A DNA stretch of 64,000 nucleotides from contig NZ_POJD01000142.1 of NCBI RefSeq assembly GCF_002960445.1, positions 124,001 through 188,000 on the forward strand, written 5' to 3'. Made by a program: the position numbers and the translations under genes. The notes below the pieces were generated by a model that worked only from the letters and a program-made list of their open reading frames with translations, made no database searches and was not told where the DNA came from. This document shows positions 17,639 to 26,650 of the stretch, piece by piece. Numbering within the stretch: position 1 is the first letter of the stretch; each line of letters opens with the position of its first letter. This DNA is from Streptococcus suis (GTDB lineage: Bacteria; Bacillota; Bacilli; Lactobacillales; Streptococcaceae).

Positions 17639-18973
17639 ATGTCTCAAACCCACATTAACGTTATCGGAGCTGGCTTGGCTGGCTCAGAAGCGGCTTATCA
17701 GATTGCCAAGCGTGGCATTCCTGTCAAACTCTACGAGATGCGTGGTGTCAAGCCGACGCCCCAGCACAAGACGGACAATTTTGCGGAGTTGGTTTGTTCT
17801 AACTCTTTCCGTGGTGATAGTTTGACCAACGCTGTCGGTCTGCTCAAGGAAGAAATGCGTCGCTTGGATTCCATCATCATGCGGGCTGGTGAAGCTCACC
17901 GTGTGCCTGCTGGCGGGGCCATGGCCATGGACCGTGAGAATTTCTCCCAAGCGGTTACAGATGAGATTCACAATCACCCACTGATTGAGGTCATTCGTGG
18001 CGAGATTACGGACATTCCAGAAGATGCCATCACAGTTATCGCGACGGGGCCTTTGACATCAGACGCCTTGGCAGAGAAGATTCACGCACTGAATGGTGGC
18101 GACGGTTTTTACTTCTACGATGCGGCAGCACCGATTGTGGACAGCTCGACCATTAACATGGATTTGGTCTATCTCAAGTCCCGGTATGACAAGGGAGAGG
18201 CTGCCTATCTCAATGCTCCGATGAACAAGGAGCAGTTCACCGCTTTCTATGAGGCTTTGATTTCAGCTGAGGAAGCTCCGCTCAATTCCTTTGAAAAAGA
18301 AAAATACTTTGAAGGATGTATGCCCATTGAAGTCATGGCCAAACGTGGTATCAAAACCATGCTCTATGGCCCAATGAAGCCAGTTGGTCTGGAATATCCA
18401 GAAGATTACAAGGGACCACGTGATGGCGAATACAAGACACCCTACGCAGTTGTCCAGCTCCGTCAGGATAACGCAGCAGGTAGCCTTTACAATATTGTTG
18501 GCTTCCAGACTCACCTCAAGTGGGGGGAGCAGAAGCGGGTCTTCCAGATGATTCCAGGGCTTGAAAATGCGGAGTTTGTCCGCTACGGCGTAATGCACCG
18601 CAATTCCTACATGGATTCGCCAAACTTATTGGAACAGACCTTTGCGACCAAGAAAAATCCAAATCTATTCTTTGCAGGTCAAATGACAGGAGTAGAAGGC
18701 TATGTTGAGTCTGCCGCCTCTGGCTTAGTAGCCGGTATCAATGCTGTTCGTCGCTTCCGAGGCGAAGAACCCGTCATCTTCCCACAGACCACAGCTATCG
18801 GAGCTCTGCCATTCTACATCACCCACACGGAAAGCAAGCACTTCCAGCCTATGAATGTTAACTTTGGTATCATCAAGGAACTAGACGGACCGCGGATCCG
18901 CGATAAGAAGGAGCGTTATGAGGCAATAGCAGAGCGTTCCCTCAAGGACTTGGAAGAGTTTTTGGGCTACTAA
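17639..18973 (+). CDS. trmFO: Methylenetetrahydrofolate-tRNA-(uracil-5-)-methyltransferase
   Basis: 444 residues. This folate- and FAD-dependent enzyme makes m5U54 in the T-loop of tRNA in most Firmicutes. The N-terminal dinucleotide-binding motif is [20 protein letters not shown]. The family segments [24 protein letters not shown] and [19 protein letters not shown] are all present. Length is normal. It has its own upstream region with TATACT at about 17548 and is followed by a clear terminator, so it is probably monocistronic. Confidence 0.97.
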   Translation: MSQTHINVIGAGLAGSEAAYQIAKRGIPVKLYEMRGVKPTPQHKTDNFAELVCSNSFRGDSLTNAVGLLKEEMRRLDSIIMRAGEAHRVPAGGAMAMDRENFSQAVTDEIHNHPLIEVIRGEITDIPEDAITVIATGPLTSDALAEKIHALNGGDGFYFYDAAAPIVDSSTINMDLVYLKSRYDKGEAAYLNAPMNKEQFTAFYEALISAEEAPLNSFEKEKYFEGCMPIEVMAKRGIKTMLYGPMKPVGLEYPEDYKGPRDGEYKTPYAVVQLRQDNAAGSLYNIVGFQTHLKWGEQKRVFQMIPGLENAEFVRYGVMHRNSYMDSPNLLEQTFATKKNPNLFFAGQMTGVEGYVESAASGLVAGINAVRRFRGEEPVIFPQTTAIGALPFYITHTESKHFQPMNVNFGIIKELDGPRIRDKKERYEAIAERSLKDLEEFLGY

Positions 18974-18990
18974 GATAATCAGCTATCCCC

Positions 18991-19012
18991 AGACACCTCC
19001 GGGTGTCTTTTG
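18991..19012 (+). terminator. Rho-independent terminator after trmFO
   Basis: AGACACC/GGGTGTCT hairpin with short loop and TTTTG. Confidence 0.85.
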
Positions 19013-19049
19013 TGTTATACTGGGATTAGAAGAGCGGAGGAGAAATACG

Positions 19050-20078
19050 ATGCACCACGATACTTGGAAGGGAATTATTCTGCAGAAACAAGGTCTGTTG
19101 AAACCCCAGTCTGTTCAGCAAATCTGCCAAAATCTCAATGGTTTGCAGGCTCAGTTTCAGCCCTATGTTCATGTCGGATTTCGTAACCGTATGACAGCGG
19201 AGGATTTTCATGAAGGTAGCTGGCAGGAGGAGTTGACACGCCAGTGGTCCATTCGGCGAACGGTTCATGCCTATCTCAAGTCGGAAATTCCCCTCTATAT
19301 CCACGAGGGGCGGCTGGCCAGCACCGAATACTTAAAGACAGAAGGACGGGACGGGTTTAGCCCACAGACCAAGCAGAAATATCACCAGCTGATTTTAGAA
19401 GCCCTTGAGCAAGGTCCTATGAGCCGCGAGGAGCTCAAGGCTCTTTGCCGTGCGGAAAAGATGACGCAGGAAGAGGAGAAGCAGGTCTTCAGCGCTTGGG
19501 GCGGCCTTTTTCGCTACATGGTCGAGCGTGGGGAAGTCTATCAGGAGTACGGTGCCAAACGTTTTCACCTTCTGACAGACTTTCAGCCACTTTCACGGGA
19601 AAAAGCAGAGCTGGAAATCGCACGGCGGTATTTTTCAGGTTTTGGTCCTGTCAGCTTAGCGGATGCCCGTTATTACTTCAAGGAAAATAAATCTACGGTG
19701 CTAGATTGGATGAAACAATTAGATTTGAAAACTATAGAAGTAGCAGGGGAAGAACGTTTTTATCTAGGAAAATTAGAAGAAGCAGAAGTACCAGACTGCC
19801 TCTTCATTGCAGGTTTTGACCAACTTTTGCTAGGTTACGAAAAGAAAGCCAATCCCTTCTTTGAGCCCAAGCATATTCGGCAGATTTATACGCTGACAGG
19901 CATTGTCAAACCCGTTGTTTTCTACAAGGGACGACTGGTTGCGACCTGGCGGCGAGACAAGGGCAAGATTGAATTGGCTATATTTGAAAATTTGACCAAT
20001 CGTGAACTGAAAGAACTGGAACGTTACCGTCGAGTCTACGAGGAACGCTTGAAAACTGAGCAAAAATTGTTCGGATAA
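19050..20078 (+). CDS. Winged-helix DNA-binding protein (HTH_42 / AlkZ-YcaQ-like superfamily)
   Basis: 342 residues. The N-terminal half has winged-helix features (WKGIILQKQGLLKPQSVQQI, SIRRTVHAYL). The segment FIAGFDQLLLGYEKKANPF resembles the conserved core of the winged-helix family that contains the interstrand-crosslink DNA glycosylase AlkZ/YcaQ. The C-terminus KPVVFYKGRLVATWRRDKGK also fits. Whether it is a glycosylase cannot be told; the catalytic Q-x-Q motif of true AlkZ is not evident. GCGGAGGAGAAATACG precedes the ATG. It lies alone between a terminator and the esterase operon. Confidence 0.75.
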   Translation: MHHDTWKGIILQKQGLLKPQSVQQICQNLNGLQAQFQPYVHVGFRNRMTAEDFHEGSWQEELTRQWSIRRTVHAYLKSEIPLYIHEGRLASTEYLKTEGRDGFSPQTKQKYHQLILEALEQGPMSREELKALCRAEKMTQEEEKQVFSAWGGLFRYMVERGEVYQEYGAKRFHLLTDFQPLSREKAELEIARRYFSGFGPVSLADARYYFKENKSTVLDWMKQLDLKTIEVAGEERFYLGKLEEAEVPDCLFIAGFDQLLLGYEKKANPFFEPKHIRQIYTLTGIVKPVVFYKGRLVATWRRDKGKIELAIFENLTNRELKELERYRRVYEERLKTEQKLFG

Positions 20079-20169
20079 TCCGAAAAATGACGTAAAATAA
20101 CTAAATTTTCTGAATATTTCAGAAAATCTATGGTATAATACTAAAAACACTGTTTAGAAAGAGATGTCT

Positions 20170-20994
20170 ATGAACAAGTCCTACTTTTATTTGGATATGA
20201 AAACCCATGAATTGGAAGTGCCCTTTACTGCTAGAAAACGCCGTGTCCGTGTTTTATTGCCAAAAGGATATGAGGAAGATACGGATAAAACCTACCCTGT
20301 TGTCTATTTCCATGACGGGCAAAATGTCTTGTACAGTAAAGAAGCCTTTTCAGGGCATTCTTGGAAAGTCATTCCAACTATCAAGCGAAATCCTGATATT
20401 GCAAAGATTATTGTTGTGGCCATTGACAATGATGGTGCCGAACGTATGCACGAATACGCTGCATGGAAGTTTAGCGAGATGGGTATTCCTGGTGTTCAGT
20501 TTGGTGGTAAGGGTACGTTATATGCCGAATTTGTTATGGATGTGGTCAAACCTTTTATTGACAATACCTATCGCACCAAGTCTGACAAGAGCCACACAGC
20601 CATGATTGGCTCATCACTTGGCGGTAATATCACTCAGTTTATGGGATTGGCTTATCAGGACCAAATTGGCTGTTTGGGAGTATTTTCTTCTGCAAACTGG
20701 CTTCATCAAGAAGCTTTTGACCGCTATATTGAGCGACAAGCACTGGATAAAAATCAACGAGTTTATATCTACGTTGGAACAGAAGAAGCAGATGATACCG
20801 ACAAGACCCTCATGGCAGGTAATATCAAACAGGCCTATATCAATTCCTCGCTGACCTACTATCGTCAATTGATAGCGGGAGGCGTTGATTTGGACAATAT
20901 CGTCTTGGAAGTTGTTTCTGGTGCCGTCCATAATGAGGAAGCCTGGGCAGCTTATTTGCCAGATTGCTTGCGCTTTTTAAGCGAAAAGTGGTAA
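20170..20994 (+). CDS. Alpha/beta-hydrolase esterase, Esterase D-like (first of two)
   Basis: 274 residues. An N-terminal strand region (RKRRVRVLLPKGYEEDTDKT, YPVVYFHDGQNVLY) is followed by the nucleophile elbow in AMIGSSLGGNITQF, an acid in YVGTEEADD and a histidine in SGAVHNEEAW. This is the layout of the putative-esterase family (PF00756), which includes S-formylglutathione hydrolases and enterochelin esterases. Substrate unknown. ATG 20170 is preferred over 20164 because AGAAAGAG would sit against the latter. It is the first gene of a three-gene operon. Confidence 0.8.
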   Translation: MNKSYFYLDMKTHELEVPFTARKRRVRVLLPKGYEEDTDKTYPVVYFHDGQNVLYSKEAFSGHSWKVIPTIKRNPDIAKIIVVAIDNDGAERMHEYAAWKFSEMGIPGVQFGGKGTLYAEFVMDVVKPFIDNTYRTKSDKSHTAMIGSSLGGNITQFMGLAYQDQIGCLGVFSSANWLHQEAFDRYIERQALDKNQRVYIYVGTEEADDTDKTLMAGNIKQAYINSSLTYYRQLIAGGVDLDNIVLEVVSGAVHNEEAWAAYLPDCLRFLSEKW

Positions 20995-21021
20995 TGTAAA
21001 GAATTAGTTAGGAGAATGAAT

Positions 21022-21768
21022 ATGCATGTAGAATTTTTAAGTCACTGGTCTGGCCATCTTGGTCGAGAAATGAATGTGAACAGATATGGTCACGCGGGTA
21101 TTCCAGTAGTTGTTTTTGCCTCATCAGGCGGTTCGTACAATGAATACGCAGATTTTGGAATGATTGAAGCTTGTCGTGGCTCTATCGAGGCTGGTCATGT
21201 TCAATTTTTCACCCTAACCAGTCATGATAAGGAAAGCTGGTTGGCGGATTGGAAATCCATCCATGATAAGGCAGAGGCTCACCGTGCCTATGAGCGTTAT
21301 GTGATTGAAGAGGCAATTCCGTTTATCAAGCATAAGACAGGTTGGTTTGATGGTATGATGACAACTGGTTGCTCGATGGGAGCTTATCACGCGCTCAATT
21401 TCTTCCTCCAGCATCCAGATGTATTTACAAAAGTTATCGCCCTTTCAGGTGTCTATGATGCTCGTTTCTTCAACAACAACCATGATTATGGTCATGATGA
21501 TGCAGTCTATCAAAACTCACCGTCTGATTACATCTGGAACCAGAATGATGGCTGGTTTATTGATAAATACCGCCAAGCAGACATCATTGTTTGTACAGGT
21601 TTGGGCGATTGGGAGCAAGATGGCTTAGACTCATTTTATAATCTAAAACGCGCATTTGAAGAGAAAAATATCCCAGCTTGGTTTGACACCTGGGGCACCG
21701 ATGTGGCTCACGACTGGGTATGGTGGAGAAAGCAAATGCCATTCTTCCTCCACTCCATCGGACTATAA
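21022..21768 (+). CDS. Alpha/beta-hydrolase esterase (second of two)
   Basis: 248 residues. It belongs to the same broad esterase group, but is more divergent. The nucleophile motif is TTGCSMGAYHALNFFLQHP and the histidine is in DVAHDWVWWRKQMP; the acid is likely in CTGLGDWEQDG. The N-terminus HWSGHLGREMNVNRYGHAG is characteristic of a streptococcal esterase subgroup seen next to ATP-grasp genes. TTAGGAG precedes ATG 21022 with good spacing; ATG 21016 is too close. It follows the first esterase by 27 nt and precedes the ATP-grasp gene by 19 nt. Confidence 0.8.
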   Translation: MHVEFLSHWSGHLGREMNVNRYGHAGIPVVVFASSGGSYNEYADFGMIEACRGSIEAGHVQFFTLTSHDKESWLADWKSIHDKAEAHRAYERYVIEEAIPFIKHKTGWFDGMMTTGCSMGAYHALNFFLQHPDVFTKVIALSGVYDARFFNNNHDYGHDDAVYQNSPSDYIWNQNDGWFIDKYRQADIIVCTGLGDWEQDGLDSFYNLKRAFEEKNIPAWFDTWGTDVAHDWVWWRKQMPFFLHSIGL

Positions 21769-21787
21769 AAATTAGAAAGGACTGCCT

Positions 21788-22954
21788 ATGAATTATCTCG
21801 TTATTTCCCCTTTTTATCCAGAAAATTTCCAACCATTTACCATTGAATTGGCTCAAAAAGAAGGCGTTACCGTTCTAGGTATTGGACAAGAACCTTATGA
21901 ACAATTACCAGAAGAACTCCGCAATGCTTTGACAGAATATTTCCGTGTGGAAGATTTGGAAAATATCGATGAAGTCAAGCGTGCAGCGGCTTTCTTGATT
22001 TACAAACATGGTCCAATTGACCGTGTAGAATCTCATAATGAGCATTGGTTGGAAAATGATGCAGCCCTCCGAGAACAATTTAACATCTTCGGAGCCAAAC
22101 CCAAACACCTGAAAAAGACTAAATTTAAGTCGGAAATGAAAAAATATTTCAAAAAAGCAGGAGTTCCTGTCGTTCCAGGTGTGGTGGTTAAAACGGAACG
22201 CGACTTTGGCAGAGCTTTGAAGAATGTTGGTTTTCCAATGATTGCCAAGCCTGACAATGGTGTCGGTGCATCTGGGACTTTCAAAATCGAAAATAAGGAA
22301 GATTTTGATCGATTTGTTGACACTTGGGATAGAAGTACCGTCTATTTCTTAGAAAAATTTGTTAATTCAAGCATCATCACTACTTATGATGGTTTGTTGG
22401 ACCACGAAGGCAATGTTGTTTTCGAAACAGGCTTAACCTATGTCCACACACCATTGGAGCTTATGTTGTCAAGAAAAGACAACGCCTACTTTATCGAGAA
22501 GGAATTAGATCCAAAGTTGGTGGAATATGGCAGAGCTATTATAAAGGCTTTTGGTATGAGAGAGCGCTTCTTCCATATTGAATTTTTCAAGGAAGGTGAT
22601 GACTATATCGCTATCGAGTACAATAACCGCATGGCAGGTGGCTTTACAGTGGAAGCCTACAATTACGCACATTCTATTGATTTGTTTAAGGATTATGCTA
22701 ATATTGCGACTGGTGGTACTTTAGAGGATAGAAAATTTGACCCTCAATACTGCTTAGTTGCGACCCGTCGTGATACAACAGACTATGTTCACTCAGCAGA
22801 TGACATTCATCAGAAATTTGCTGATAAGATTAAGACTGTTAAACGTATGCCAGACGCCTTTGCGGAATTGCAAGGAAATGATGCCTACCTCCTTGTGACA
22901 GAGAGCAAGGAAGTGTTGGATGACATGATTGCCTATATTGGTTTAACAAAATAG
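21788..22954 (+). CDS. ATP-grasp carboxylate-amine ligase-like protein
   Basis: 388 residues. A preATP-grasp Rossmann region (NYLVISPFYPENFQPFTIEL) precedes the ATP-grasp fold: PVVPGVVVKTERDFGRAL, FPMIAKPDNGVGASGTF (a glycine-rich ATP-binding loop) and IEYNNRMAGGFTVEAYNY with the metal-binding Glu and Asn. ATP-grasp enzymes join a carboxylate to an amine or thiol through an acyl-phosphate; the substrate here is unknown. Co-transcription with two esterases suggests a small biosynthetic or modification pathway making, then hydrolysing or trimming, an amide- or ester-linked product. Confidence 0.8.
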   Translation: MNYLVISPFYPENFQPFTIELAQKEGVTVLGIGQEPYEQLPEELRNALTEYFRVEDLENIDEVKRAAAFLIYKHGPIDRVESHNEHWLENDAALREQFNIFGAKPKHLKKTKFKSEMKKYFKKAGVPVVPGVVVKTERDFGRALKNVGFPMIAKPDNGVGASGTFKIENKEDFDRFVDTWDRSTVYFLEKFVNSSIITTYDGLLDHEGNVVFETGLTYVHTPLELMLSRKDNAYFIEKELDPKLVEYGRAIIKAFGMRERFFHIEFFKEGDDYIAIEYNNRMAGGFTVEAYNYAHSIDLFKDYANIATGGTLEDRKFDPQYCLVATRRDTTDYVHSADDIHQKFADKIKTVKRMPDAFAELQGNDAYLLVTESKEVLDDMIAYIGLTK

Positions 22955-22996
22955 AATGAATTGAAAGATGCCTAAAATGGTGTCTTTTTTCTTTTC

Positions 22997-23060
22997 TTAC
23001 AACCTTGTAAGTTTCTTAATCAGAATTGTAAGAGTGCAGAGGTACAAGATTTTTTATAAT
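22997..23060 (+). promoter_or_regulatory. BceR-type operator and promoter of the bce module
   Basis: TTACA-ACCT-TGTAA (22997-23010) is a perfect inverted repeat of the form TNACA-N4-TGTAA, the known target layout of BceR-like response regulators. A further half-site (TTGTAAG) lies at about 23027. TATAAT is at 23055-23060 with a poor -35, as expected of an activated promoter. Confidence 0.7.
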
Positions 23061-23092
23061 AGACTCATAAGAAAACGAAAGAAGGGAATCAT

Positions 23093-23307
23093 ATGTCATT
23101 CAAATTTTTACAAGCCAAGAAAATGGAAGAAACGCTATTCTCAGAAAAAGAGAGAGCTGAACTCATTGAACAAGCCATGTTCTTGGAAGAGCTCTCCCAT
23201 GATTTGCAAAGTATGCGATTTATGGCATACTAGAGGGAGACAGAAAAAGTGTTGACCTAGTAAAGAAGTATTATGAAACAGTAAGAAGAAAAGTTAAAAA
23301 CTATTAG
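23093..23307 (+). pseudogene. Frameshifted small gene at the head of the bce operon
   Basis: ATG 23093 (after GAAGGGAATC) opens 46 codons (MSFKFLQAKKMEETLFSEKE, then RAELIEQAMFLEELSHDLQ) to TAG 23231. In the next frame a protein-like tail overlaps: AKYAIYGILEGDRKSVDLVK then KYYETVRRKVKNY and TAG 23305-23307. Joining the frames near 23203-23212 would give a coherent charged helical protein of about 70 residues. I do not recognise the family. It sits directly downstream of the BceR-type promoter and 8 nt before the ABC transporter gene, so it is the operon's first gene, apparently broken. Confidence 0.5.
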
Positions 23308-23315
23308 GAGTTTGT

Positions 23316-24068
23316 ATGTTATTAGAAATCAATCATTTAGAAAAAGTTTATCGAACACGCTTTTCAAAAGAGGAAACGCGTGCCTTACAAGATGTGGATT
23401 TTAAGGTAGATGAGGGCGAATTTATCGCGATTATGGGCGAAAGTGGCTCTGGAAAAACGACCTTACTCAATATTCTAGCAACCTTGGACAAGCCGACGAG
23501 GGGATCTGTTATCCTAAACAATCAAGACATCACCAGTATCAAGGAAAGCAAGCTGGCCGATTTCCGTTTGCGTAATCTGGGCTTTGTCTTCCAAGATTTT
23601 AATCTCTTGGACACCCTGTCCATCCAAGACAATATCTTTTTACCTCTGGTATTGGCACGTACCAGCCATGAGGAAATGGAAAAACGGTTGAAAGTTTTGG
23701 CGCCAAAACTGCGGATTCAAGATTTGCTGAAAAAACGTCCTTTTGAGCTGTCTGGGGGACAGAAGCAGCGCGTGGCCATTGCCCGTAGTTTGATTACCCA
23801 GCCGCAGATTGTCCTAGCAGATGAACCGACGGCTGCCCTAGATTATCGCAATTCGGAAGACTTGCTGAATTTGTTTGAAGCGATTAATCGTGACGGTCAA
23901 ACCATTCTTATGGTAACTCACTCGGCCAATGCAGCCAGCCATGCCAAACGGGTTCTCTTTATCAAGGACGGTCGCATTTTCCATCAACTATACAAGGCAG
24001 GCAAGAGCAATCAAGACTTTGCCAAGGAAATTTCGCTCAATATGTCTGCACTTTTAGGGGGTGAGTAG
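23316..24068 (+). CDS. bceA: BceA-type peptide-antibiotic ABC transporter, ATP-binding protein
   Basis: 250 residues. Walker [11 protein letters not shown] (near residue 40), the Q-loop in [13 protein letters not shown], signature [15 protein letters not shown] and Walker [12 protein letters not shown] are all present. It belongs to the MacB/LolD-like group used by BceAB transporters, which sense and detoxify cell-wall-targeting peptides such as bacitracin. It ends directly at the permease start. The symbol is by module type (transporter plus intramembrane-sensing kinase and response regulator); the actual substrate is not known. Confidence 0.9.
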   Translation: MLLEINHLEKVYRTRFSKEETRALQDVDFKVDEGEFIAIMGESGSGKTTLLNILATLDKPTRGSVILNNQDITSIKESKLADFRLRNLGFVFQDFNLLDTLSIQDNIFLPLVLARTSHEEMEKRLKVLAPKLRIQDLLKKRPFELSGGQKQRVAIARSLITQPQIVLADEPTAALDYRNSEDLLNLFEAINRDGQTILMVTHSANAASHAKRVLFIKDGRIFHQLYKAGKSNQDFAKEISLNMSALLGGE

Positions 24069-26039
24069 ATGTTTTACCTCAAACTTGCTGGGCAAAATAT
24101 CCGAAAATCCATGGGTGTTTTTGCTCCCTTTGTTTTAGCTAGTCTTGTGCTATTTACTCTGATTTGTTCCATGTTCTTACTCATGCTCAGTCCAGTTATG
24201 GAGACCATGGGCTCTGGTGCCGTTTCTATCGGTCTTGGTGTTGTTGTTCTGACCATTTTCTCGGTCATTATGGAGATTTATAGTTTTAATTTCCTGATGA
24301 AACAACGGGCGAGGGAATTTGGTCTCTATAACATGCTGGGGATGAACAAGAAAAAAGTAGCCTTGATAGCCAGCCTAGAATTGATGATGATATTCTTACT
24401 GGTTGTGGTTCTTGGTTCTGTCTTAGCTGGTGTGTTCGCAAATGTTCTCTACTTGATTTTTGTCAATCTAACACATTATAGTGATTTGCATTTTGGAATA
24501 GCTCCTCTGGCATTTGCCATGACCGCCTTTCTCTTTGCAGGTATCTTCTTTATCTTGGAATTACTGGCTATTCGGACTATTGGCAAGACCAGTCCGCTGA
24601 TTTTATTCCGAGCTAGTGAAAAAGGGGAGAAGGAGCCGCGTGGGAATTTCCTCTTGGCAGCACTCGGTGTACTTAGCCTAGGGGTTGGTTACTACCTATC
24701 ACTTTCTTCTCAATCTGCAGGAGTTGGCGTCATCTATCGTTTCTTCATCGCTGTGCTCTTTGTCATCGCGGGGACCTACTTGTTCTACATCAGCTTTATG
24801 ACTTGGTATTTGAAGGCTCGTCGGAAAAACAAACGCTATTTTTACACGCCAGAGCATTTCATTACCACGTCGCAGATGATTTTCCGTATGAAACAGCATG
24901 CAACTGGTTTGGCCAATATTACCCTCTTAGCAGTCATGGCCTTTGTGACCATTGCAACAACGACTTCACTTTATACTGGCATGTCAAGCATGACAAGTGG
25001 TCTTTATCCAAAGGAAACATCTATTACCTACAAAGTTGCGGATAGAAGTCAGGGTGAAAGTGCCTATCAGCAATCGGTGCTCAGCCATTTTCCAGAAAAA
25101 GCGGAAGATAGTCTGTCCTACCTGACCTACCAAGCTGGTCTGGTCTATGACGGTGGGAAGGAGATTGTCATTAGTCCAGAAACCATTGCCAATCCAGACT
25201 TTAGCAAAATAGCCTTTACCTACTTCGTCACCCAAGATGATTTCCGGAAGTTGGGCAATGACCTGCCAGAGCTGGCTGCCAATCAAGTTGCCTTTATCCG
25301 TCCAAGTGAAATGCCGTTGCTAGAGAAAGTCACTTTGGGAGATAGTACTTTCGAGAATGTAGTAAATCTTGATACAGCTATTTTCCCTGATATTACTAAT
25401 ACGCTCAATGCTGCCGTCATGGTGGTCAGTGATGATAGTGTCTTGGAAACCATTCGCAGTTACTATGAGTCAAATAATCCGCAAGGCTATCAGGTTAGTC
25501 TGGACTACCGTGTCTTTACTGATATGACCAATGAGGAAGTGGCCACTCTTGGTGAGCAGGCAGGCGATGCCTATAATATCAGTGATGCTAATGGAGAATC
25601 TTTAGGATACGTCATGCAGAAAACAGACTTTACCAATATGATCATGGGCTTCAGAGGTGGATTTCTCTTCACAGGCTTCTTGTTGGGTATTAGTTTCTTG
25701 CTAGGTGCTGCCTTGATTATTTACTACAAGCAGTACTCGGAAGGGCATGAAGACAAGAAATCCTACAAGATTCTACAAGAAGTGGGCATGAGTGCAGCAG
25801 CGGTCAAAAAGACCATTAACTCGCAAACACTTACGGTCTTCTTTATGCCACTAGCTATGGCGACCTTGCATTTCGTGATTTCTCTTGTTATGCTTAAGCA
25901 AATGCTATTGACCCTTGGTGTCACCTCTTCGCTTATGATTTATACCGTCAGCGGAATTACCCTACTGGCAGTCGCTCTGATTTACTTTGTCATTTACAAG
26001 TGGACTAGTCGCACCTATTACCGCATTATTGAACGGTAG
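24069..26039 (+). CDS. bceB: BceB-type ABC transporter permease
   Basis: 656 residues. The FtsX-like topology of BceB proteins is visible: one N-terminal helix (18-41), three helices to about 175, further helices around 190-245 and 285-310, then a large extracellular domain (about 310-520) and three C-terminal helices. The big extracellular loop is the hallmark of peptide-sensing BceB permeases and passes the signal to the BceS kinase. It starts immediately after bceA, so the two are coupled. Confidence 0.9.
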   Translation: MFYLKLAGQNIRKSMGVFAPFVLASLVLFTLICSMFLLMLSPVMETMGSGAVSIGLGVVVLTIFSVIMEIYSFNFLMKQRAREFGLYNMLGMNKKKVALIASLELMMIFLLVVVLGSVLAGVFANVLYLIFVNLTHYSDLHFGIAPLAFAMTAFLFAGIFFILELLAIRTIGKTSPLILFRASEKGEKEPRGNFLLAALGVLSLGVGYYLSLSSQSAGVGVIYRFFIAVLFVIAGTYLFYISFMTWYLKARRKNKRYFYTPEHFITTSQMIFRMKQHATGLANITLLAVMAFVTIATTTSLYTGMSSMTSGLYPKETSITYKVADRSQGESAYQQSVLSHFPEKAEDSLSYLTYQAGLVYDGGKEIVISPETIANPDFSKIAFTYFVTQDDFRKLGNDLPELAANQVAFIRPSEMPLLEKVTLGDSTFENVVNLDTAIFPDITNTLNAAVMVVSDDSVLETIRSYYESNNPQGYQVSLDYRVFTDMTNEEVATLGEQAGDAYNISDANGESLGYVMQKTDFTNMIMGFRGGFLFTGFLLGISFLLGAALIIYYKQYSEGHEDKKSYKILQEVGMSAAAVKKTINSQTLTVFFMPLAMATLHFVISLVMLKQMLLTLGVTSSLMIYTVSGITLLAVALIYFVIYKWTSRTYYRIIER

Positions 26040-26069
26040 AAGAAGTCTCGCCTTGTGCGAGATTTCTTG
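26040..26069 (+). terminator. Possible weak terminator after bceB
   Basis: AAGTCTCGC/GCGAGATTTCTT hairpin with loop CTTGT and a short T-rich tail. It may reduce read-through into the downstream toxin-antitoxin and bceRS genes. Confidence 0.5.
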
Positions 26070-26095
26070 CATTTTCAGGGAAATGGTGTTACAAT
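26067..26095 (+). promoter_or_regulatory. Promoter of the toxin-antitoxin pair
   Basis: TTGCAT (26067-26072), 17-nt spacer, TACAAT (26090-26095). It lies 37 nt before the antitoxin ATG. Confidence 0.65.
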
Positions 26096-26131
26096 GGTAA
26101 TACCAAAGGAATACTATAAGAGGTAAGAAAA

Positions 26132-26371
26132 ATGGCAGCTATCACATTGAAAGTTTCTGAGCAGGACAAGCTCTTTATGCAGGCTATGGCAAAGTTTGAA
26201 GGTGTCAGCTTGTCAGAACTCATTCGGACTAAAACCCTTGAAGCCCTTGAAGACGAATACGATGCGCGTGTGGCTGACATTGCACTTGCAGAATATGAGG
26301 CTGACTTGGCAAAAGGAATTGAGCCGATAACACTAGAACAAATGGCTGAGGAGTTGGGCGTTGAGTTATAA
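26132..26371 (+). CDS. relB: RelB/DUF6290-family antitoxin
   Basis: 79 residues. The N-terminal ribbon-helix-helix pattern AAITLKVSEQDKLFMQAMAK with GVSLSELIRTKTLEALED is that of DUF6290/RelB-type antitoxins; the acidic C-terminal part wraps the toxin. AAGAGGTAAGAAA precedes the ATG. It overlaps the toxin gene by 11 nt. Such antitoxins also repress their own promoter. The pair sits between bceB and the bceRS genes, an unusual place. Confidence 0.8.
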   Translation: MAAITLKVSEQDKLFMQAMAKFEGVSLSELIRTKTLEALEDEYDARVADIALAEYEADLAKGIEPITLEQMAEELGVEL

Positions 26372-26618
26372 GGTTATTTTGTCCGCTAAGGCTCAAAAGC
26401 AAATTCGAAAGTTGGATAAAACTGCTGCAAGTTTGATTTTGCGGTATCTTTATAAGCATATTGATGGGTGTGACAACCCCAGACAATACGGAAAAGCCTT
26501 GACTACCAATCGTTCTGGCCAATGGCGGTACCGTATCGGTAACTACAGGGTTATCGTCAGCATTGAAGATGACAAAGTGACAGTTACAAGTCTAAAAATG
26601 AGAAATGGAAGTATATAG
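26361..26618 (+). CDS. relE: RelE/ParE-superfamily toxin, probably C-terminally truncated
   Basis: 85 residues from a TTG start inside the antitoxin's last codons. MSYKVILSAKAQKQIRKLDK and WRYRIGNYRVIVSIEDDK match the RelE fold. The last strand ends VTSLKMRNGSI and stops, without the usual basic-then-VY ending. Reading the +1 frame across the same DNA gives EMEVYRK, which fits the missing ending, so a single-base indel near 26595-26602 is likely. In RelE the final Arg and Tyr take part in mRNA cleavage, so activity may be reduced. Confidence 0.75.
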   Translation: MSYKVILSAKAQKQIRKLDKTAASLILRYLYKHIDGCDNPRQYGKALTTNRSGQWRYRIGNYRVIVSIEDDKVTVTSLKMRNGSI

Positions 26619-26646
26619 AAAGCCAAGACCTGTGTCCTGGCTTTTG
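26619..26646 (+). terminator. Terminator-like hairpin between relE and bceR
   Basis: AAGCCAAGAC/GTCCTGGCTTTT, loop CTGT. It sits only a few bases before the bceR start, so the hairpin may act as an attenuator for read-through. Confidence 0.6.
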
Positions 26647-26650
26647 CAGA

